This document shows, piece by piece, positions 10,827 to 23,209 of a stretch of DNA of 64,000 nt (positions are counted from its first letter, which is position 1; each line of letters starts with the position of its first letter). Below the pieces are notes generated by a model. The model made no database searches. It had not been told where the DNA came from and saw nothing but the letters and a program-made list of their open reading frames with translations. The position numbers and the translations under genes are program-made. Source of the DNA: Citrobacter werkmanii NBRC 105721 (GTDB taxonomy: Bacteria; Pseudomonadota; Gammaproteobacteria; Enterobacterales; Enterobacteriaceae); contig BBMW01000009.1 in assembly GCA_000759755.1 (NCBI GenBank), positions 1-64,000 on the forward strand. Reading direction: 5' to 3'.

Positions 10827-11900
10827 ATGATGAAGCGCAATATTCTGGCAGTGGTTATCCCTGCTCTGCTGGTAGCCGGGGCAGCTAACGCTGCAGAAGT
10901 TTATAACAAAGATGGCAACAAAGTAGATATCTACGGTAAAGCCGTAGGTCTGCACTATTTTTCCAAGCACAACGGTGAAAATGCCTACGCTGCTAACGGC
11001 GATCAGACATACGCCCGTCTTGGTTTCAAAGGGGAAACTCAGATTAACGACCAACTGACCGGCTACGGCCAGTGGGAATACAACTTTGCCGGCAACAATG
11101 CTGAAGGCTCAAACGCGCAGGACGGTAACAAAACTCGTCTGGCGTTTGCCGGTCTGAAATTCGGCGATGCAGGCTCCTTCGACTACGGTCGTAACTACGG
11201 TGTCGTATACGATGCACTGGGTTACACCGATATGCTGCCAGAATTCGGTGGTGATACCGCCGCTTCTGACCAGTTCTTCTCCCAGCGTAACGGCGGTCTC
11301 GCAACCTACCGTAACTCCAACTTCTTCGGTCTGGTTGAAGGCCTGAACTTCGCCGTTCAGTACTTGGGCAAAAACGAGCGTGATGACGTTCGTCGCTCTA
11401 ACGGCGATGGCGTTGGCGGTTCTATCAGCTACGAATTCGACGGCTTCGGTATCGTAGGTGCTTATGGTGCGGCTGACCGTACCGATGCTCAACAAAACCC
11501 GGCTCTGCGCGGTCATGGCGACAAAGCTGAGCAGTGGGCGACCGGCGTTAAGTACGATGCGAACAACATCTACCTGGCGGCGAACTACAGCGAAACCCAC
11601 AACGCAACCCGTATCGCTAACGGTTATGCTAACAAAACTGAAGACGTGCTGTTGGTTGCCCAGTATCAGTTCGACTTCGGCCTGCGTCCGTCCCTCGCCT
11701 ATACCAAATCTAAAGGTAAGGACATTGAAGGTATCGGTGACGTAGATCTGGTGAACTACTTCGAAGTGGGTGCGACTTACTACTTCAACAAAAACATGTC
11801 CACCTATGTTGATTACATCATCAACCAGATCGATTCTGACAACAAACTGGGCGTAGGCTCTGACGACACCGTTGCAGTGGGTATCGTTTACCAGTTCTAA
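10827..11900 (+). CDS. ompF: Outer membrane porin OmpF
   Basis: General diffusion porin, a trimeric 16-strand outer-membrane beta-barrel. The 357-residue precursor has a 22-residue Sec signal peptide ([18 protein letters not shown], cleaved [11 protein letters not shown]). The constriction loop L3 carries the classic PEFGGD motif, and the barrel ends with Phe (VAVGIVYQF), the BAM recognition signal. It is a few residues shorter than the 362-residue E. coli protein, with differences in the predicted extracellular loops, as expected where phages and antibodies select for change. Adjacency to asnS and aspC confirms OmpF rather than OmpC or PhoE. Confidence 0.95.
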   Translation: MMKRNILAVVIPALLVAGAANAAEVYNKDGNKVDIYGKAVGLHYFSKHNGENAYAANGDQTYARLGFKGETQINDQLTGYGQWEYNFAGNNAEGSNAQDGNKTRLAFAGLKFGDAGSFDYGRNYGVVYDALGYTDMLPEFGGDTAASDQFFSQRNGGLATYRNSNFFGLVEGLNFAVQYLGKNERDDVRRSNGDGVGGSISYEFDGFGIVGAYGAADRTDAQQNPALRGHGDKAEQWATGVKYDANNIYLAANYSETHNATRIANGYANKTEDVLLVAQYQFDFGLRPSLAYTKSKGKDIEGIGDVDLVNYFEVGATYYFNKNMSTYVDYIINQIDSDNKLGVGSDDTVAVGIVYQF

Positions 11901-11925
11901 TAGCAGACCTCTTTGTTAAATGCCT

Positions 11926-11954
11926 AAAAAACAGGACTTCGGTCCTGTTTTTTT
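11926..11954 (+). terminator. Intrinsic terminator of ompF
   Basis: The stem ACAGGAC / GTCCTGT with a TTCG tetraloop is flanked by A-rich sequence upstream and a run of T downstream. The UUCG-type loop makes this an especially stable hairpin. Confidence 0.9.
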
Positions 11955-12083
11955 ATCTCTGCTAGCGGATTCTTGCGTCTTAAAAAAACACCTCAGCTTT
12001 TCGTCAGTAACGGTTGGCATTTTGTAAATCTACCGTTAACCTGATAGCGGACTTCTCTTCTGTAATCACTATGGAACCTCGTC

Positions 12084-13274
12084 ATGTTTGAGAACATTAC
12101 CGCCGCTCCTGCCGACCCCATTTTGGGTCTGGCTGATTTGTTTCGTGCCGATGACCGCCCAGGAAAAATAAACCTCGGGATCGGTGTATATAAAGATGAG
12201 ACAGGCAAAACGCCGGTACTGACCAGCGTTAAAAAAGCCGAGCAATATATACTGGAAAATGAAACCACCAAAAACTACCTTGGCATTGACGGTATTCCAG
12301 AGTTTGGTCGTTGCACTCAGGAATTACTGTTTGGCAAAGAGAGTTCGCTTATCAACGACAAACGCGCACGTACGGCACAGACCCCAGGCGGCACTGGCGC
12401 ACTGCGTGTAGCAGCTGATTTCCTGGCAAAAAACACCTCGGCTAAACGCGTTTGGGTAAGCAACCCGAGCTGGCCGAACCATAAGAGCGTCTTTAACTCT
12501 GCCGGTCTGGAAGTTCGTGAATATAATTATTACGATGCGGCAAACCATTCATTAGACTTTGATGCGATGCTGGCAAGCCTCAGCGAAGCGCAGGCAGGCG
12601 ACGTGGTGTTATTCCACGGCTGCTGCCATAACCCAACCGGTATCGATCCTACGCTGGAGCAGTGGCAAACGCTGGCTCAGCTTTCCGTCGATAAAGGTTG
12701 GTTGCCGCTGTTTGACTTCGCCTACCAGGGTTTTGCCCGTGGTCTGGAAGAAGATGCGGAAGGTCTGCGCGCATTCGCGGCACTGCACAAAGAGCTGATC
12801 GTCGCCAGCTCCTACTCCAAGAACTTTGGTTTGTACAATGAGCGCGTAGGTGCCTGTACGTTGGTTGCAGCCGATGCTGAAACCGTTGACCGCGCGTTTA
12901 GCCAGATGAAATCAGCCATTCGTGCTAACTATTCCAACCCGCCTGCACACGGCGCATCCGTAGTCGCTACGATTCTGAGCAACGACGCGCTGCGCGCCAT
13001 CTGGGAACAAGAGCTGACTGATATGCGCCAACGCATTCAGCGCATGCGTTTACTGTTCGTGAATACGCTGCAGGAGAAAGGTGCAAGCCGCGACTTCAGC
13101 TTTATCATCAAACAAAACGGCATGTTCTCATTCAGCGGCCTGACCAAAGAGCAGGTTCTGCGCCTGCGTGAAGAGTTTGGTGTCTATGCCGTCGCTTCCG
13201 GACGTGTAAACGTAGCCGGAATGACGCCAGATAACATGGCGCCGCTGTGCGAAGCGATTGTCGCAGTACTGTAA
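12084..13274 (+). CDS. aspC: Aspartate aminotransferase
   Basis: PLP enzyme that interconverts aspartate and 2-oxoglutarate with oxaloacetate and glutamate. The 396 residues equal the E. coli length. The PLP-binding lysine lies in [14 protein letters not shown] (Lys at about 246). Substrate carboxylate binding is shown by SNPSWPNH and the C-terminal ASGRVNVAG arginine. The start is the ATG after TATGGAACCTCGTC. It is monocistronic, between the ompF terminator and its own terminator. Confidence 0.97.
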   Translation: MFENITAAPADPILGLADLFRADDRPGKINLGIGVYKDETGKTPVLTSVKKAEQYILENETTKNYLGIDGIPEFGRCTQELLFGKESSLINDKRARTAQTPGGTGALRVAADFLAKNTSAKRVWVSNPSWPNHKSVFNSAGLEVREYNYYDAANHSLDFDAMLASLSEAQAGDVVLFHGCCHNPTGIDPTLEQWQTLAQLSVDKGWLPLFDFAYQGFARGLEEDAEGLRAFAALHKELIVASSYSKNFGLYNERVGACTLVAADAETVDRAFSQMKSAIRANYSNPPAHGASVVATILSNDALRAIWEQELTDMRQRIQRMRLLFVNTLQEKGASRDFSFIIKQNGMFSFSGLTKEQVLRLREEFGVYAVASGRVNVAGMTPDNMAPLCEAIVAVL

Positions 13275-13288
13275 TCAATAGCGCACAA

Positions 13289-13314
13289 AAAAAGGCCGCA
13301 ATCGCGGCCTTTTT
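13289..13314. terminator. Terminator between convergent aspC and gloC
   Basis: The stem AGGCCGC / GCGGCCT with a 4-nt loop has an A tract on the left and a T tract on the right. It can therefore terminate both aspC (plus) and gloC (minus), whose ends are 54 nt apart. Confidence 0.85.
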
Positions 13315-13328
13315 ATTTATCTGCGGTT

Positions 13329-13976
13329 TTACCAGACAGGCATTTCATCCTGCAGAAACGGGTTATGTAACCGTTCGTGGCCCAGCGTAGAAAGTGGACC
13401 GTGGCCCGGAATAAACGTCACGTCATCGCCCAGCGGCAACAGTTTACGTTTAATCGAATCGATCAATTGACTGTGATCGCCGCGCGGGAAATCACTGCGC
13501 CCTACGCCACCTTTGAAAATCACGTCACCCGAAATCAGTAACTTTGACTGCTCATCAAAGAAGACCACATGCCCTGGCGTGTGACCGGGACAATGGAGCA
13601 CCTGTAATGTGACATTACCCACGCTTACCCGATCGCCTTCATTTAACCAGCGATCGGGCGTCAGCGGCTCACAATCTCCCAGGCCAAACATCCGGCTCTG
13701 AGCAGGCAACCCCTGTAACCAGAACTCATCTTCTTTTTCCGGGCCAATAACCGGTACACCATAATGCTGTGCCAGTTCAGCCGCCGCCCCTACGTGGTCA
13801 AGATGACCATGGGTAAGCAGGATCTGCATAAGCGTCAGACCGCTGGCATCCACTTCCTGTTTGATTTTCCCGGCATCGCCGCCGGGATCGACCAGCGCGG
13901 CCAGACGTGTCTGCTCACACCAGATTAACGAGCAGTTCTGGGCAAATGCAGTGACCGGAATAATACGATAGTTCAT
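13329..13976 (-). CDS. gloC: Type II hydroxyacylglutathione hydrolase (glyoxalase II) GloC
   Basis: Formerly YcbL. A 215-residue metallo-beta-lactamase-fold hydrolase that splits S-lactoylglutathione in methylglyoxal detoxification. The metal-binding motif is THGHLDH (His56, His58, Asp60, His61). Further ligands lie in HCPGHTPGH and at the C-terminal FIPGHGP. It is shorter than GloB because it lacks the C-terminal helical domain, as is usual for this type. It lies 28 nt downstream of mepK on the same strand and may be co-transcribed with it. Confidence 0.93.
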   Translation of the reverse strand: MNYRIIPVTAFAQNCSLIWCEQTRLAALVDPGGDAGKIKQEVDASGLTLMQILLTHGHLDHVGAAAELAQHYGVPVIGPEKEDEFWLQGLPAQSRMFGLGDCEPLTPDRWLNEGDRVSVGNVTLQVLHCPGHTPGHVVFFDEQSKLLISGDVIFKGGVGRSDFPRGDHSQLIDSIKRKLLPLGDDVTFIPGHGPLSTLGHERLHNPFLQDEMPVW

Positions 13977-14004
13977 ACAGCTCCTGTTTCATTAAGCTTA
14001 CGGA

Positions 14005-14553
14005 TCACCAGTGCCGTGCAGGTCCGGTGTCAATATGCACAAAGTTACTGCTGGGGTAGTATCCTACACCACCTGCGCGCATAGATAACGCAGCTTTGCG
14101 AATATTACTTAATGCGATGCCTTCAATATGGAAATCCATAGCCTGGCCTTTCGTGTGGTAGCTTTTCTTAGCGACACCACGGCTGCGCGCACGGAGTTCA
14201 TTATTGGTATCGATTGAGCGATAGCCAGAGATCAGCTGTACGGGTTTACGCGTGCCCAGCAGACCCTGCAGACGGAAGAGTTGGTCAAACAATCCCGGGT
14301 CAATGGATTTCACTTTATTGGCCCGAAAATCACGGAAAAAGTGGTTAAGTTTTGCTAATTCGTCCTGAATATAGCCCCTGCCATCAAAAAACTCTGCTTT
14401 TATTGACTCACCGGTATGCAGGTTATTCAGAGTCAATATACGCGGACGTGGGGTGGAGAGTGTGGCAAACGCAGGCGTAGGCAGGATGGCAGCGCCGAGG
14501 GCAATGCCACCAAGCGCCAGCAGTTTGCGGCGATTAGCGTCAAATTTGTCCAT
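14005..14553 (-). CDS. mepK: Murein DD/LD-endopeptidase MepK
   Basis: Formerly YcbK (DUF882, peptidase M15 family). A periplasmic zinc endopeptidase that cleaves 3-3 (mDAP-mDAP) peptidoglycan crosslinks. The 182-residue protein begins with a twin-arginine-like signal (NRRKLLALGG then a hydrophobic stretch ending PTPAFA). Predicted zinc ligands are His133 (SYHTKGQAMD), Asp140 and His173 (FVHID), and SGYRS at 109-113 is typical of the family. The neighbouring ldtD makes 3-3 crosslinks, so the pair encodes the forming and cleaving enzymes for the same bond. Confidence 0.92.
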   Translation of the reverse strand: MDKFDANRRKLLALGGIALGAAILPTPAFATLSTPRPRILTLNNLHTGESIKAEFFDGRGYIQDELAKLNHFFRDFRANKVKSIDPGLFDQLFRLQGLLGTRKPVQLISGYRSIDTNNELRARSRGVAKKSYHTKGQAMDFHIEGIALSNIRKAALSMRAGGVGYYPSSNFVHIDTGPARHW

Positions 14554-14653
14554 GGTATTAAGGTCTACAAGGTCAATGTTATCGTATGTATGCTCTAGCG
14601 CACGCGGGAAACCTTATCTGGCTAAGTAGTCCACGTCAAGGCTCCCAACCCCA

Positions 14654-14690
14654 GGAAATACGGGGCTTGCAGCCATTTAGCCCCATTTCC
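14654..14690. other. Long imperfect hairpin between ldtD and mepK
   Basis: The arms GGAAAT-(AC)-GGGGCT and AGCCCC-ATTTCC form 12 base pairs with one 2-nt bulge and an 11-nt loop. It lies in the 177-nt gap between the two same-strand genes. There is no clear T tract in the minus direction, so it is more likely an mRNA-stability or processing element, or a weak terminator of ldtD. Confidence 0.5.
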
Positions 14691-14730
14691 AACATAACTT
14701 ACGACAATCATTTTCCTCGAACTGCTTCAT

Positions 14731-16482
14731 TTATCTGATTAATTGTTCGGCTTTTGACACAATTTGTGCGCTGGATCGCGCTGTCAGATCGTAATTGTAA
14801 ATATCTGTACGATACTGCGTCCGCCCATCCGCCCCCACAAACGCGGTCAGGTAGTAAAGATTGACCGGAATATTCTGACGAATATTCACGTACCGCGTAT
14901 CCCCTTGCTTCAGGGCGTCCGAGATGCGCGTATCATTCCAGCCCGCATCCTGTAGCAGCATATTCGCCAGCTCAGATGCCTTATTCACACGCACGCAGCC
15001 TGAGCTAAGCGCCCGCGTATCTTTCTGGAACAGGTTGTGGTTTGGCGTATCGTGCAGATAAATAGCATCTGAACTCGGCATATTAAATTTATAACGGCCG
15101 AGCGAGTTACGCGCGCCCGGCGCCTGCTGGAAGCGGAACGGCAGATTCGATGCGGTAATGGTCGCCCAGTCAACCTGCCATGGATCTATCGTCTCTTTGC
15201 TATTCCAGCCGCGCATTACGGTATAGCCGTGACGCTCAAGGTATCCCGGGTCATTCCACACCTTAGGCAGAATATCTTTACGTGCCAGCGTCGGCGGTAC
15301 GTTCCACGGTGGGTTAACGACCACATTATTCAGCGCACTGCTCATCATCGGCGTTTTGCGATCGGGACGCCCGACAATAACGCGTGAGGCTAGCACCTGA
15401 TTGCCGTTCTGATAATAAACCAGCGAGTAGGCAGGAATATTCACCATGATACCGGTAGACAAATCACTCGGCAGCAGGCGCAAACGCTGAATATTCAACG
15501 CCAGCACACCTGCACGCTGAGCGGGCGTTACGTTCAGCCAGTCACGCGTTGCGGGTCCAATGGCGCCATCGGCCCCCAACCCCTGCCACGTCTGGAAACG
15601 CTTCACTGCCGCAACCAGTTCACTGCCGTAAGCGCTACGCCCTTCTTTAGCAGCCGTACTGACGACTGATTCAAGCATCCCGGTGCGGCGTAAGATTTCA
15701 CGCAACGCGGGGATATCGTTACTCCACTCGCCAGGACGCAGCGTCGCGGTACTGGTTAACTGCGGCCAGGGACGCGTATCGCTCACCAGTTTTAACAACG
15801 ATTCATGCATGGCTGCATACTGCGGATGCTGAGGCGCCAGGCCGGTAATAAACGACGTCAGTTGCCCATTATCCAGCGCCACCTGCCATTGGTTGATCAC
15901 GGAAATCGGCGGAGTTGCCAGCGCATAGGGCTTATTACTGTAGAGCCAGCGATTACCTTTGACGGGGATATTTGCGATAAAGTGCAGATATCCCATCAGG
16001 GCATCAGAAAGCACGATGTCTCGCGCCTGACCCGTTACCGCCGGGTCGGTAAGCAATGCGACCCAGGTGGTAAATTGCGGCTGAAATCCGGCAATCGCCA
16101 CCTCGGCTAACTGTTGCTGAAACGCTTTTACCGCATCTCGATTTTCCCACATCGGTTTCATTTCGCGAGCGGCATACAGCAATTCCAGCTGGCTCATATA
16201 AACCGGCGTGAAGCCCGCGGGAAGTTGAGATTGTAATTTGGCGCGAGCGCTATCGACAGACACGCCCTCCGGCAGCGGTTGAATACCCGCCATGATAGCA
16301 GTCGCGGAAGATTGAACCTGCGGTTGCGGTAACGCTGTTGGCTGTTCACTGACGGACGCTGAGCTATCGCCAGGGATCATTTCAGGCTCATCGGCCTGCG
16401 CATTGAACAGTGGAGCGAATGTTACGGCCAGGCACAAACTAATTGCCGACAGCCGACGACCACACATTTTATTAAGCAACAT
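14731..16482 (-). CDS. ldtD: L,D-transpeptidase LdtD
   Basis: Formerly YcbB. A periplasmic, membrane-anchored enzyme that forms 3-3 peptidoglycan crosslinks and gives beta-lactam tolerance under stress. I choose the ATG at 16482 (583 residues, [20 protein letters not shown]) because it matches the known start and has a GGGGGCAAGGG site; the frame extends 32 codons further. Order: signal anchor, scaffold domain, peptidoglycan-binding domain ([20 protein letters not shown]), then the YkuD domain with the catalytic Cys in LSSGCVRVN (near residue 496). E. coli LdtD is 615 residues; the difference is a shorter linker near residue 267. Confidence 0.93.
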   Translation of the reverse strand: MLLNKMCGRRLSAISLCLAVTFAPLFNAQADEPEMIPGDSSASVSEQPTALPQPQVQSSATAIMAGIQPLPEGVSVDSARAKLQSQLPAGFTPVYMSQLELLYAAREMKPMWENRDAVKAFQQQLAEVAIAGFQPQFTTWVALLTDPAVTGQARDIVLSDALMGYLHFIANIPVKGNRWLYSNKPYALATPPISVINQWQVALDNGQLTSFITGLAPQHPQYAAMHESLLKLVSDTRPWPQLTSTATLRPGEWSNDIPALREILRRTGMLESVVSTAAKEGRSAYGSELVAAVKRFQTWQGLGADGAIGPATRDWLNVTPAQRAGVLALNIQRLRLLPSDLSTGIMVNIPAYSLVYYQNGNQVLASRVIVGRPDRKTPMMSSALNNVVVNPPWNVPPTLARKDILPKVWNDPGYLERHGYTVMRGWNSKETIDPWQVDWATITASNLPFRFQQAPGARNSLGRYKFNMPSSDAIYLHDTPNHNLFQKDTRALSSGCVRVNKASELANMLLQDAGWNDTRISDALKQGDTRYVNIRQNIPVNLYYLTAFVGADGRTQYRTDIYNYDLTARSSAQIVSKAEQLIR

Positions 16483-16711
16483 CCCTTGCCCCCTGTTTTC
16501 TTTATCATACTTTGAGTAGCCAGGCCGTAGCATTCCCCTTTTGTTTGCTGGGGTCGGACCTGTAAAACGCCAATACACGCTGAAGTATGACTAGCAAGCC
16601 TGCCACGAGTTAGGCTTACCTTTAGTATATAAACATCAAATAGTTTTTGCCTAACCTAATGTAAAGAAGTCTAAAGAAATTACACCAGGCATTATGTGCT
16701 TTTCAGAAAAG

Positions 16712-16739
16712 AAGAAGGCGGCTATTTAGCCGCCTTCTT
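16712..16739 (-). terminator. Intrinsic terminator of the muk operon
   Basis: A perfect 11-bp stem, AAGAAGGCGGC / GCCGCCTTCTT, with a 6-nt loop begins 3 nt after the mukB stop. On the minus strand it is followed by a T-rich stretch (TTCTTTTC). Confidence 0.85.
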
Positions 16740-16741
16740 AC

Positions 16742-19700
16742 TTAGCTTGCCTGCGAGGAAGCGTCTTCCGTTCCTGGCAGTGGCTCAGGTAACTGCGGGG
16801 CAAACCCGCGCAGGCCCACCACGTGAACATGCTCGGTGTTCTGGAAGACTTTACGTACCAGTTTATAGGTGGTGCCTTTCTCCGGGCTGATGTTTTCCGG
16901 CGCAGCGATAATCAGTTGCATCTGCAAACGCTCGCACAGTTCAAACAGGGTCGCGATAGATCGGGCATCAAGTCGCGCAGCTTCATCAAGGAACAGCAGA
17001 CGACAAGGCGAGATATCTTTACCGCGCAGTCTGCGACCTTCGTCTTCCCAGCTCTGCACAACCATCACCAGAATAGACATCCCGGTACCGATCGCCTCAC
17101 CCGTTGACAGTGCGCCAGATTCAGCACGCAGCCAGCCGTCTGAACCACGGTTAACCTCGACTTCCATTTCCAGATAGTTACGGTAGTCCAGCAGCTCTTC
17201 ACCAATGGTTTGCGGCGTGCGTTGCCCCATATCAATCTGCGGATTCAGACGCTGATACAGCTTCGCCAGCGCTTCAGAGAAGGTCAGACGGTTGCTGTTA
17301 AACAGATCCTGATGCTGTTCATGCTGCTCGGAAAGTACGTCCAGCAAGGTGGCGTGGGTTTCACGCACGTTGACGTTCAGACGAACGCTATTTACCTGGC
17401 CAAACGATACGCTTTGCAGACCCTGGTTCAACATACGGATACGGTTTTGTTCGCGCTGAATCGTCTTACGAATGATGTTCGCCACGCTGCGGGAGCTGAT
17501 CGCCAGCTTCTGTTCACGCGAGGTTAATTCTTCCGTCAAACGGCTCAGTTCGATCTCCATCTGTTCAATCGCTTCCACCGGATCGTCGGTACGAATAATA
17601 TCCTGACGAATACGTTCACGCAGATGCTGATAAACCGCGACAAAGAACTGAATTTTACGCTCCGGGCGCTTCGGATCTTCAGACATGCGCAACACATCAC
17701 GCAGGTGTTCGTTATCCGCCACCGCCAGACGCAGCGCGCCCAACGCCTTATCCGACATCGAACGCAGTTCATCGCCAGAAAGATACGCCAGCTCGCGACG
17801 GTGCAGACGGCGTTCAACGCCATTGTCTTTCACCATGCGCATGACCGCACACCAGCCGGCTTTCGCGGTGACTACCTGTTCGCGCATCTCAAAATAATCG
17901 CGTTCCAGTTTGCGCAATTTGCGGGTCAGGTTATCCATCTCCGCTTCGCAGAAGGTCAGCGCTTTTTCCAGTTGGTTACGGCGCGCACGGTTGTTACTGA
18001 GCTGCGCATGCAGTTCATCACGACGGATACGGGCACGCTCTTCCGCGCCGCTGTCAGCACGAACGCCGATATCCTGCAGTTCACGTTGTAAATCGTTGAG
18101 CAGTTCTTTTTTAGTGTCATAGGAGCTTTTCAGCGACGCCATGACCTGGTTGTACTGGCTTAACTGCGCGGCGTGGCTGCGCAGCGCTTCACGAGCGCGG
18201 GTACGTTCAGCTTCCGCCTGTTCCAGACGCTGGCGCAGTTTTTCGTTCAGATCGCTGTTGCCGCTCAGCATTTCGGCTGAATCGGAATAGCTAAAGTGCG
18301 CCCGGCGTTGTACGACCTCAGTCAGCGCAAACGCCTGCTGACGCGCATCACGCTGCATCTGCTGGGAATACGCGTAATCTTCCTTCAGTTGTTCAAACTG
18401 CTCAGGGTCATTTTGCAGAACCGAAACCATCGGTTCCAGTTTGGCTAACTGATTACCGTGCTGCTGCACAAAACGCGCCGCTTCCTGAGCTTCATCCAGA
18501 CGCTCGCGAATTTCGTCCACGCGATCGGCCAGCGTTTCATCGGCCAGCAGATTCAAACGCGGCAGCAGGCGGTTCAGCGCAGAAACCCCCTCTTTCGCCT
18601 GTTCAAACTGCATACGGCTTTGCTGGTTATCATTTTCATGATTGGTCAGCGCACGCTCCAGCTCAACGCGGCGGCTGTTCAACTGACGAATTTCGGCTTC
18701 TGGATCGGCTTCAAACGCCACTGACAAATGGCTGCCGATAAAGCGGCTGAACGCCTGATGCAGACGCTGGGTTTTCTGGACGTCAAAAGAGAGCGTGGCA
18801 AAACGTTCAGACAGCCCTTCACGCTCGGCATGCAGGGTTTCGATACGGCTTTCGCGCGCCGCACGACCAAAAATCGGCACCGTCGGGAAGCGGGAATAAC
18901 GCCACTGGCGCTCGGCGGTTTTCACCACCACCGCTTTTTCCAGCTCATCGACGCTGAAAACGCTGTCATCAAATGACTGCGGATCCCCTTCGATAAAATA
19001 GAGATCTTCCGGACAATCCGTCAGTCCTTCAAGCTGTTCGGTAATCAGCGACAGATCCGGCACCACGATAGCATGGCGTGAGGGGCCGTACAGCGCGGAG
19101 AAGTACGGCGCATCTTCAAGGCTAACGTCGTCATAAATTTCTGACAGCAGCACGCCACCGAAGCGTTCCGCCAGCGCGTTCAGACGTTGATCTTCCGCCC
19201 CGCCCGGCTGACTTAAACGTTCAATTTCTTCATCAACCGCGTTTTTGCGCGCGCCAACTTCATCGCGCTCAACAATGGCTTCACGCTCGCGCTCCAGCAA
19301 TTGCTGCAGATACTCGGTCACGTCCTGGCTGGAGGTAAACTCTTCGCCGCACTGTTCGCTAAGTTGATTCAGGCTATTTTGCGCGGCCAGCCAGACCGGT
19401 GCGCGTTTCATCAAATGCTGGATACGCGACTGCAGCTGTTCCTGTTCCTGACGCAACGTCATTCGCTGTTCGCTGGCGGACGATACGCTGTCCGACAAGG
19501 CGGCGATACGCGCTTCCAGTTCCTGATGTAGCGCTTCCAGTTCATCAATATCGAACTGTTTACCCTGGCGTTTGCAGAATTCAGCCAGCAGCCGCTCGGC
19601 GTCCTGCTGCTCGCGCAGACGCTGCTCCAGTTCGCTAAGACGCATACGCAACGGCTGAACCTGTTCCGCCAGGTGACGCTGCTCAACACCTTCCCGCAGC

Positions 19701-21202
19701 AGTTCACGCGCCACGCTCCAGGCCTCACTACGCGCCAGTGGGCCGTTGATCGCCGCCACCAGCTGATAAGCCTGTTCAAACTGACTGTGCGCGGTTTGCG
19801 CCACGCTCATTTTTTGTTCCAGCGTCAACAGTTTTTCTGTAGCTTCCTGCTCTTTGGCCTGGAAGGTTTCCAGCCATTCAGCAGCGCTGTCGGCTGTCAG
19901 ATCCGGTAAGTGACACAGCTCTTTGGCCCGGCTTAACGCCTGAATTGCCTGGGCATACTGGATAGCTCGCGTTTGCTGGACATCCAGCGCCTGCTGGTAA
20001 TCGGCAAGCTGACTTTTCAGCTCATCCACCTCCAGCTCAGCAGCTTCCGCGCGGGCTTCGTTTTCATCCTGGCGGTCAACGGCTTCCGCGACCACTTCAT
20101 TTTGCTCTTCGAGACGGACCTGTAATTCTTCGAGATCCGCTTCATAGCGTTCAATTTTTTCCTGCTGACGCAGCGCGGTTTGCACCAGATTGAGGTGATC
20201 GCTTGCCGCCTGGTAATCAGCTTCCAGATCGCCTTCCGCACCGTTGTGCTCGCCCAGCTCGCGCGCCATATCTACGTGTTTATACTGCTCAGCAGCCAAC
20301 TGCTTGCGTGAGGTATGCAGTTCACGACGATATTCCAGCGCTTTATCCAGATGAATACGGCGCTCGTTGGCATGGCGCATATAATCCGCTGCCACATAGT
20401 TGGTCGCTTCGCTGATCAAATGCTTAAACAGATCGCGGTCAGACTGGGTTACGCGAATCGCTTCCAGCGTCATGCGGTTTTCACGCAGCGCGGCTTCCAT
20501 ATCCTGGAACGCTTTGCGCACGCCACCGTTTTCTGGCAGCAGGTAATCACGCAGTGAGCGAGTAATGGCGCTGGAGATACCGCCATACAGCGAGGCTTCA
20601 ATCAGACGATAGAATTTACTACGATCGGACGCAGAGCGCAGACGACGGGCAATGATGCCCAGATCGAACATCAGCGAGTGATAATCCGTTATCGAGTTGA
20701 ACTGCTTAAACTGCACGCCTTCCATCTCATCAAGCTTCTCTTTCAGCTCAGGGAGAGACAGGACGCGCGCCTGGCGTTCATTCAGCGTTTCCGTAACCAA
20801 CTGAGTGGGCTGCACCGACATCGGTAGCCCCTGAATGGCAAACGGCTTGATATCCACTTTACGATCGCGACCGGCAACCTGTTGCAGACGAACGCCGACA
20901 ACCACGCGCTGATGGCGGGAGTTGAGGACGTCAAGCATTGAGTAACAGACACCCGCTTTGAGCTTACCGTGCAGACCTTTGTCACGTGAACCGCTGGTCG
21001 CACCGGCTTCGGTGGTATTACGGAAATGCAGCAGGGTTAAATCCGGGATGAGCGCCGTAACAAATGCCGCCATGGTCGTGGATTTACCCGCACCGTTACC
21101 ACCGGACAGCGTGGTAACCAGTTCATCCAGGTCGAACGTACGGGCAAAAAAACCATTCCAGTTAATCAGCGTAAGTGAGCGAAATTTACCGCGTTCAATC
21201 AT
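16742..21202 (-). CDS. mukB: Chromosome partition protein MukB (SMC-like ATPase)
   Basis: Core of the MukBEF condensin that organises and segregates the chromosome. The 1486 residues equal E. coli MukB. The N-terminal head carries Walker A (GGNGAGKST, residues about 34-42). Long heptad coiled coils flank the hinge in the middle. The C-terminal head has the ABC signature ([10 protein letters not shown]) and Walker B ([12 protein letters not shown]). The start overlaps the mukE stop by 1 nt (TAATG). It is the last gene of cmoM-mukF-mukE-mukB, followed by a strong terminator. Confidence 0.98.
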   Translation of the reverse strand: MIERGKFRSLTLINWNGFFARTFDLDELVTTLSGGNGAGKSTTMAAFVTALIPDLTLLHFRNTTEAGATSGSRDKGLHGKLKAGVCYSMLDVLNSRHQRVVVGVRLQQVAGRDRKVDIKPFAIQGLPMSVQPTQLVTETLNERQARVLSLPELKEKLDEMEGVQFKQFNSITDYHSLMFDLGIIARRLRSASDRSKFYRLIEASLYGGISSAITRSLRDYLLPENGGVRKAFQDMEAALRENRMTLEAIRVTQSDRDLFKHLISEATNYVAADYMRHANERRIHLDKALEYRRELHTSRKQLAAEQYKHVDMARELGEHNGAEGDLEADYQAASDHLNLVQTALRQQEKIERYEADLEELQVRLEEQNEVVAEAVDRQDENEARAEAAELEVDELKSQLADYQQALDVQQTRAIQYAQAIQALSRAKELCHLPDLTADSAAEWLETFQAKEQEATEKLLTLEQKMSVAQTAHSQFEQAYQLVAAINGPLARSEAWSVARELLREGVEQRHLAEQVQPLRMRLSELEQRLREQQDAERLLAEFCKRQGKQFDIDELEALHQELEARIAALSDSVSSASEQRMTLRQEQEQLQSRIQHLMKRAPVWLAAQNSLNQLSEQCGEEFTSSQDVTEYLQQLLEREREAIVERDEVGARKNAVDEEIERLSQPGGAEDQRLNALAERFGGVLLSEIYDDVSLEDAPYFSALYGPSRHAIVVPDLSLITEQLEGLTDCPEDLYFIEGDPQSFDDSVFSVDELEKAVVVKTAERQWRYSRFPTVPIFGRAARESRIETLHAEREGLSERFATLSFDVQKTQRLHQAFSRFIGSHLSVAFEADPEAEIRQLNSRRVELERALTNHENDNQQSRMQFEQAKEGVSALNRLLPRLNLLADETLADRVDEIRERLDEAQEAARFVQQHGNQLAKLEPMVSVLQNDPEQFEQLKEDYAYSQQMQRDARQQAFALTEVVQRRAHFSYSDSAEMLSGNSDLNEKLRQRLEQAEAERTRAREALRSHAAQLSQYNQVMASLKSSYDTKKELLNDLQRELQDIGVRADSGAEERARIRRDELHAQLSNNRARRNQLEKALTFCEAEMDNLTRKLRKLERDYFEMREQVVTAKAGWCAVMRMVKDNGVERRLHRRELAYLSGDELRSMSDKALGALRLAVADNEHLRDVLRMSEDPKRPERKIQFFVAVYQHLRERIRQDIIRTDDPVEAIEQMEIELSRLTEELTSREQKLAISSRSVANIIRKTIQREQNRIRMLNQGLQSVSFGQVNSVRLNVNVRETHATLLDVLSEQHEQHQDLFNSNRLTFSEALAKLYQRLNPQIDMGQRTPQTIGEELLDYRNYLEMEVEVNRGSDGWLRAESGALSTGEAIGTGMSILVMVVQSWEDEGRRLRGKDISPCRLLFLDEAARLDARSIATLFELCERLQMQLIIAAPENISPEKGTTYKLVRKVFQNTEHVHVVGLRGFAPQLPEPLPGTEDASSQAS

Positions 21203-21906
21203 TATTCTTCTTCTCCACTGTCCGGCTGATTCTCTTCGGGCTCATCGTTAAGCTGCAGGCGGTTTTCGACCGGCATCGCTTCGCCATCACGAATTAAGCG
21301 ACGCTGGGCTTCACGCGGATCGTCACCGCTGCGCACGTCCGCGCCAAAGCGGAAGACCGATTCCGTAATACGGAATTTGCTGCTGTCGTGGCCCAGAAAC
21401 CACACCATGCCTAAGCGACGCAGACGGTTTAGCGAAGAACGTACCTTTTCCTGTAGCTTCTGACGGTCAACGTCCGAACCGGTTGAACGATTGTTCACCA
21501 ACTTCAGCAGTTTCGCTTCGTCCGCCAGCGTCAACAGCTCGTCGTACAACTCTTGTTGGGTAAAAATCCCTTCATTCGCCAGGCGTTCCGGGCTGAGATA
21601 GAGATAGCAAAGAATTTTACCCACCATCATGTCCAGTTCGGACAGAACCGAACGCGGAATGAGCGTCGTTGAACGCGGGCGAAGATAGAAGAACCCTTCC
21701 GGCGCGCGGATCAGTTCCACGTTATAGCGGCTGTAAAATTCTTCAAAATACTCCTGAAAATCCATCAGGAAGGCATGATTATCCAGTTCATCCAGGCCGA
21801 TATGTCGGCCCGAACGTAAGGCGCTATCCAGCGCCGGAAATAACGGATTCGCCAGCGCCTGCGCCAGCTTTACCGGCATCACTTGTTCAATATTTGTCAA
21901 TGACAT
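21202..21906 (-). CDS. mukE: Chromosome partition protein MukE
   Basis: Winged-helix (kite) subunit that joins MukF to the MukB heads. The ATG at 21906 gives 234 residues, the E. coli length; a longer frame to 21933 is not needed. The C-terminus is very acidic ([15 protein letters not shown]), as in the family. It overlaps the end of mukF by 20 nt and mukB by 1 nt, so translation of the three condensin subunits is probably coupled. Confidence 0.96.
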   Translation of the reverse strand: MSLTNIEQVMPVKLAQALANPLFPALDSALRSGRHIGLDELDNHAFLMDFQEYFEEFYSRYNVELIRAPEGFFYLRPRSTTLIPRSVLSELDMMVGKILCYLYLSPERLANEGIFTQQELYDELLTLADEAKLLKLVNNRSTGSDVDRQKLQEKVRSSLNRLRRLGMVWFLGHDSSKFRITESVFRFGADVRSGDDPREAQRRLIRDGEAMPVENRLQLNDEPEENQPDSGEEE

Positions 21907-23209
21907 GCGCCTGTACCTTGGCTCCGTAATCATTAATCGGCTGCCATTTAGCTGGCAGTCCGGTGAAATCTGCTTGCGCTACGCCAAGACGTACCGCCTG
22001 ATCGATAACAATACGCGCGACGTCGAAGTGACGCGCACGTGGATATTGCGCCAGATACTCGCGCACTACCAAACCGAGATCCAGTGGCGTTTGTCTGGAT
22101 TTGTAGATAGCCAACTGTTCTTCGATGATCGCCGCCAGTTGCTCACGGATCTCGTTAAACTCTTCATATTCCAGATCTGTCGGAAGTTCACCGGTGACCT
22201 CTTCGTCACGCAGGACCATCTCTTCATCACGCATATCGAGCAGACGGTCGGCATTGGCATAAGTCAGCGCCCACGGTTCGTCAAAATAAGTCTGCACGGA
22301 CTGGCGCAAACGCTGGGCAAAGACGCGGTTTTTATCCATATCAATCGCGGTACGGATAAACTTATGCACATGACGATCGTAACCAATCCACAAATCAATA
22401 GACTGCTGACCCCAACTGATAATGCGGTCGAGTTTGCTTTGTAAGTCAAACACCAGCCTGTCGACAAAATGCAAATCGTCATGCGTCATCGTGGCATCCT
22501 GGATGCGTAACAGGTTTGCCTGTAGCTTATCCCCCGCCGCTTCCAACGTATCCTGCAGTTCGCGCAGCGTCCCGGAAGTTTCAGAAAGCAGCAGTTCACA
22601 GCTGGAAATCGCCGCCCGCCAGTCTTTGTTCAGCAACTGCGCGATATCGTCTTTCACCTGCTGCTGCTGTTCATCCATGATGCGCTGGGTGAGATCGATA
22701 CTGTCAAAAATCTCCGCCACCGAATATTTCAATGGCGCATATACATTGCGATGCCAGTGAAACTCATCGCCACCTTCCGCTGCCGCATCCGCCGCGCGCT
22801 TCAATTCACCGGCCACAATCGACAACTGCATAGAAAGACGCAGTGTAGAGAATTCGCGTTGACGAATATAATAATCGGTGATGCCAATGCCGAGCGGCGT
22901 CAAACGATAAATCGCGTTTCCTTCTGCCTGCTCGCTGGTAAAGCGGTTCAGCAGACGTTGACGCACCATATCGTTGATCGCGTTGTTCGCGCGTACACCA
23001 ATGGTTTCGCTGGTTTGCTCAAACGCATCACTCACATGGCGGAACGCATCCACCAGCTCACCTTCACTCATCTCGCCGTCAAGTCGCTCGCCGTTCAGAG
23101 TGGCGACCGCCAGCAGGAACGAAAGTCTGTCTACCGGCAGAGAGATGGAGAAGTCATTTTTTCTGGCCCAGGCAACCAGTTCGGGGACTGTCTGGGAAAA
23201 TTCACTCAT
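21887..23209 (-). CDS. mukF: Chromosome partition protein MukF (kleisin)
   Basis: Kleisin subunit of MukBEF. The 440 residues equal E. coli MukF. An N-terminal winged-helix dimerisation domain (about 1-120) is followed by a helical middle domain and a C-terminal region that binds MukE and the MukB head. The start ([20 protein letters not shown]) lies inside the end of cmoM with an 8-nt overlap. That placement is conserved in enterics. Confidence 0.97.
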   Translation of the reverse strand: MSEFSQTVPELVAWARKNDFSISLPVDRLSFLLAVATLNGERLDGEMSEGELVDAFRHVSDAFEQTSETIGVRANNAINDMVRQRLLNRFTSEQAEGNAIYRLTPLGIGITDYYIRQREFSTLRLSMQLSIVAGELKRAADAAAEGGDEFHWHRNVYAPLKYSVAEIFDSIDLTQRIMDEQQQQVKDDIAQLLNKDWRAAISSCELLLSETSGTLRELQDTLEAAGDKLQANLLRIQDATMTHDDLHFVDRLVFDLQSKLDRIISWGQQSIDLWIGYDRHVHKFIRTAIDMDKNRVFAQRLRQSVQTYFDEPWALTYANADRLLDMRDEEMVLRDEEVTGELPTDLEYEEFNEIREQLAAIIEEQLAIYKSRQTPLDLGLVVREYLAQYPRARHFDVARIVIDQAVRLGVAQADFTGLPAKWQPINDYGAKVQAHVIDKY

